Positions 5,706 through 6,019 of a stretch of DNA of 6,019 nucleotides are shown piece after piece. The notes beneath the pieces are model-generated. The model was not told where the DNA came from, searched no databases, and saw only the letters and a program-made list of their open reading frames with translations. A program made the position numbers and the translations under genes. Source of the stretch: Euryarchaeota archaeon UBA60 (GTDB taxonomy: Archaea; Thermoplasmatota; Poseidoniia; Poseidoniales; Poseidoniaceae); contig DARQ01000108.1 of the NCBI GenBank assembly GCA_002503395.1, positions 18,448-24,466 of the forward strand, read 5' to 3'. Position 1 is the first letter of the stretch, and each line of letters begins with the position of its first letter.

Positions 5706-6019
5706 ATGCCAGCGACTACCAGTGTCGAGTCACGACTTGAGGAAGAGCAGGGCCTGCGACAGAAGCGTCTCGACCAACTCGCCACCCTCGGTGCCCTGAT
5801 GCTGTTGTCGGCAACCTTCTGGTTGGCCTGGCCCGACCTGAAATCATCATTCTCCGGCGAGCGATCAGTATTACAATCGCTGGGAGCGCCGTTAATTGTT
5901 CTCGCCTGGGCACTGGTCATGCAAGACCTGCCGCGGATGACGGCCAGTGCCCGCTCGCGCATCGGTGCTGCCACCACGGTGGCTTGGCTACCCCTGATGC
6001 TGATGGGCACTTGGTCACT
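5706..6019 (+). CDS. multi-helix membrane protein, N-terminal part, cut by the window end
   Basis: I do not recognise the family. The visible 104 residues begin MPATTSVESRLEEEQGLRQK, a charged and probably helical cytoplasmic N-terminus. Hydrophobic segments follow at about 25-42 (ATLGALMLLSATFWLAW), 59-75 (LGAPLIVLAWALVMQDL) and from about 87 to the window edge (GAATTVAWLPLMLMG). The frame stays open to the end, so length and function are unknown. An in-frame stop at 5679 limits the start; TTG codons at 5685 and 5703 are alternatives, but ATG is preferred. The gene follows the giant surface-protein gene on the same strand after 56 bases and may be co-transcribed. The opposite-strand reading across 5501-6010 is rich in Arg/His and overlaps the acidic tail codons, so it looks like a shadow. 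Confidence 0.7.
   Translation, partial: MPATTSVESRLEEEQGLRQKRLDQLATLGALMLLSATFWLAWPDLKSSFSGERSVLQSLGAPLIVLAWALVMQDLPRMTASARSRIGAATTVAWLPLMLMGTWS

Noticed and set aside
5501..6010. Minus-strand open frame of 169 residues across the 3' gene junction
   Set aside because: It is Arg/His-rich with low-complexity HHP stretches created by the opposite strand of the Asp tract. It also runs opposite a plus-strand frame with clear membrane helices.

Overview
The window looks like a piece of a euryarchaeal genome, most likely from Marine Group II/Thermoplasmatota-type plankton (Ca. Poseidoniales). This is an inference from style, because no marker gene is present. The grounds are: one very large secreted protein built of beta-rich modules, with a CARDB-like domain, a single C-terminal membrane anchor and a very acidic Asp/Tyr cytoplasmic tail; TATA-like boxes 23-39 bases ahead of starts; and almost no Shine-Dalgarno sequences. 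A bacterial origin cannot be excluded from the sequence alone.

Layout: bases 1-29 are the 3' flank of a small minus-strand gene (473 down to 30) for a two-helix membrane protein of unknown function. Bases 474-594 are a divergent control region with TATA-like boxes for both directions, two CCCCTAGG motifs and a perfect 7+3+7 inverted repeat. Bases 595-5649 (open from 520) encode a giant surface protein of about 1,700 residues. Bases 5650-5705 are a short spacer with an AT-rich inverted repeat and a possible promoter. From 5706 to the window end runs the start of a multi-helix membrane protein that continues outside the window.

The giant protein reads as follows: signal peptide; an AT-rich, Ser/Tyr/Gly-rich N-terminal half that includes a probable beta-propeller-like region with four cysteines; two small beta domains with related ends; a 'D-G-DG-DW' domain; a tandem duplication of a roughly 400-residue three-part module; a CARDB-like domain; one transmembrane helix; and an acidic tail. 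The first module keeps an EF-hand-like calcium loop that the second has lost. Base composition changes near position 2430, splitting the gene into an AT-richer distal half and a GC-richer membrane-proximal half.

No enzyme active site, mobile element, CRISPR array, rRNA or tRNA was seen. The most reasonable reading is an archaeal cell-surface adhesin or binding protein on a long stalk. Its two membrane-protein neighbours have no visible functional link to it beyond position.
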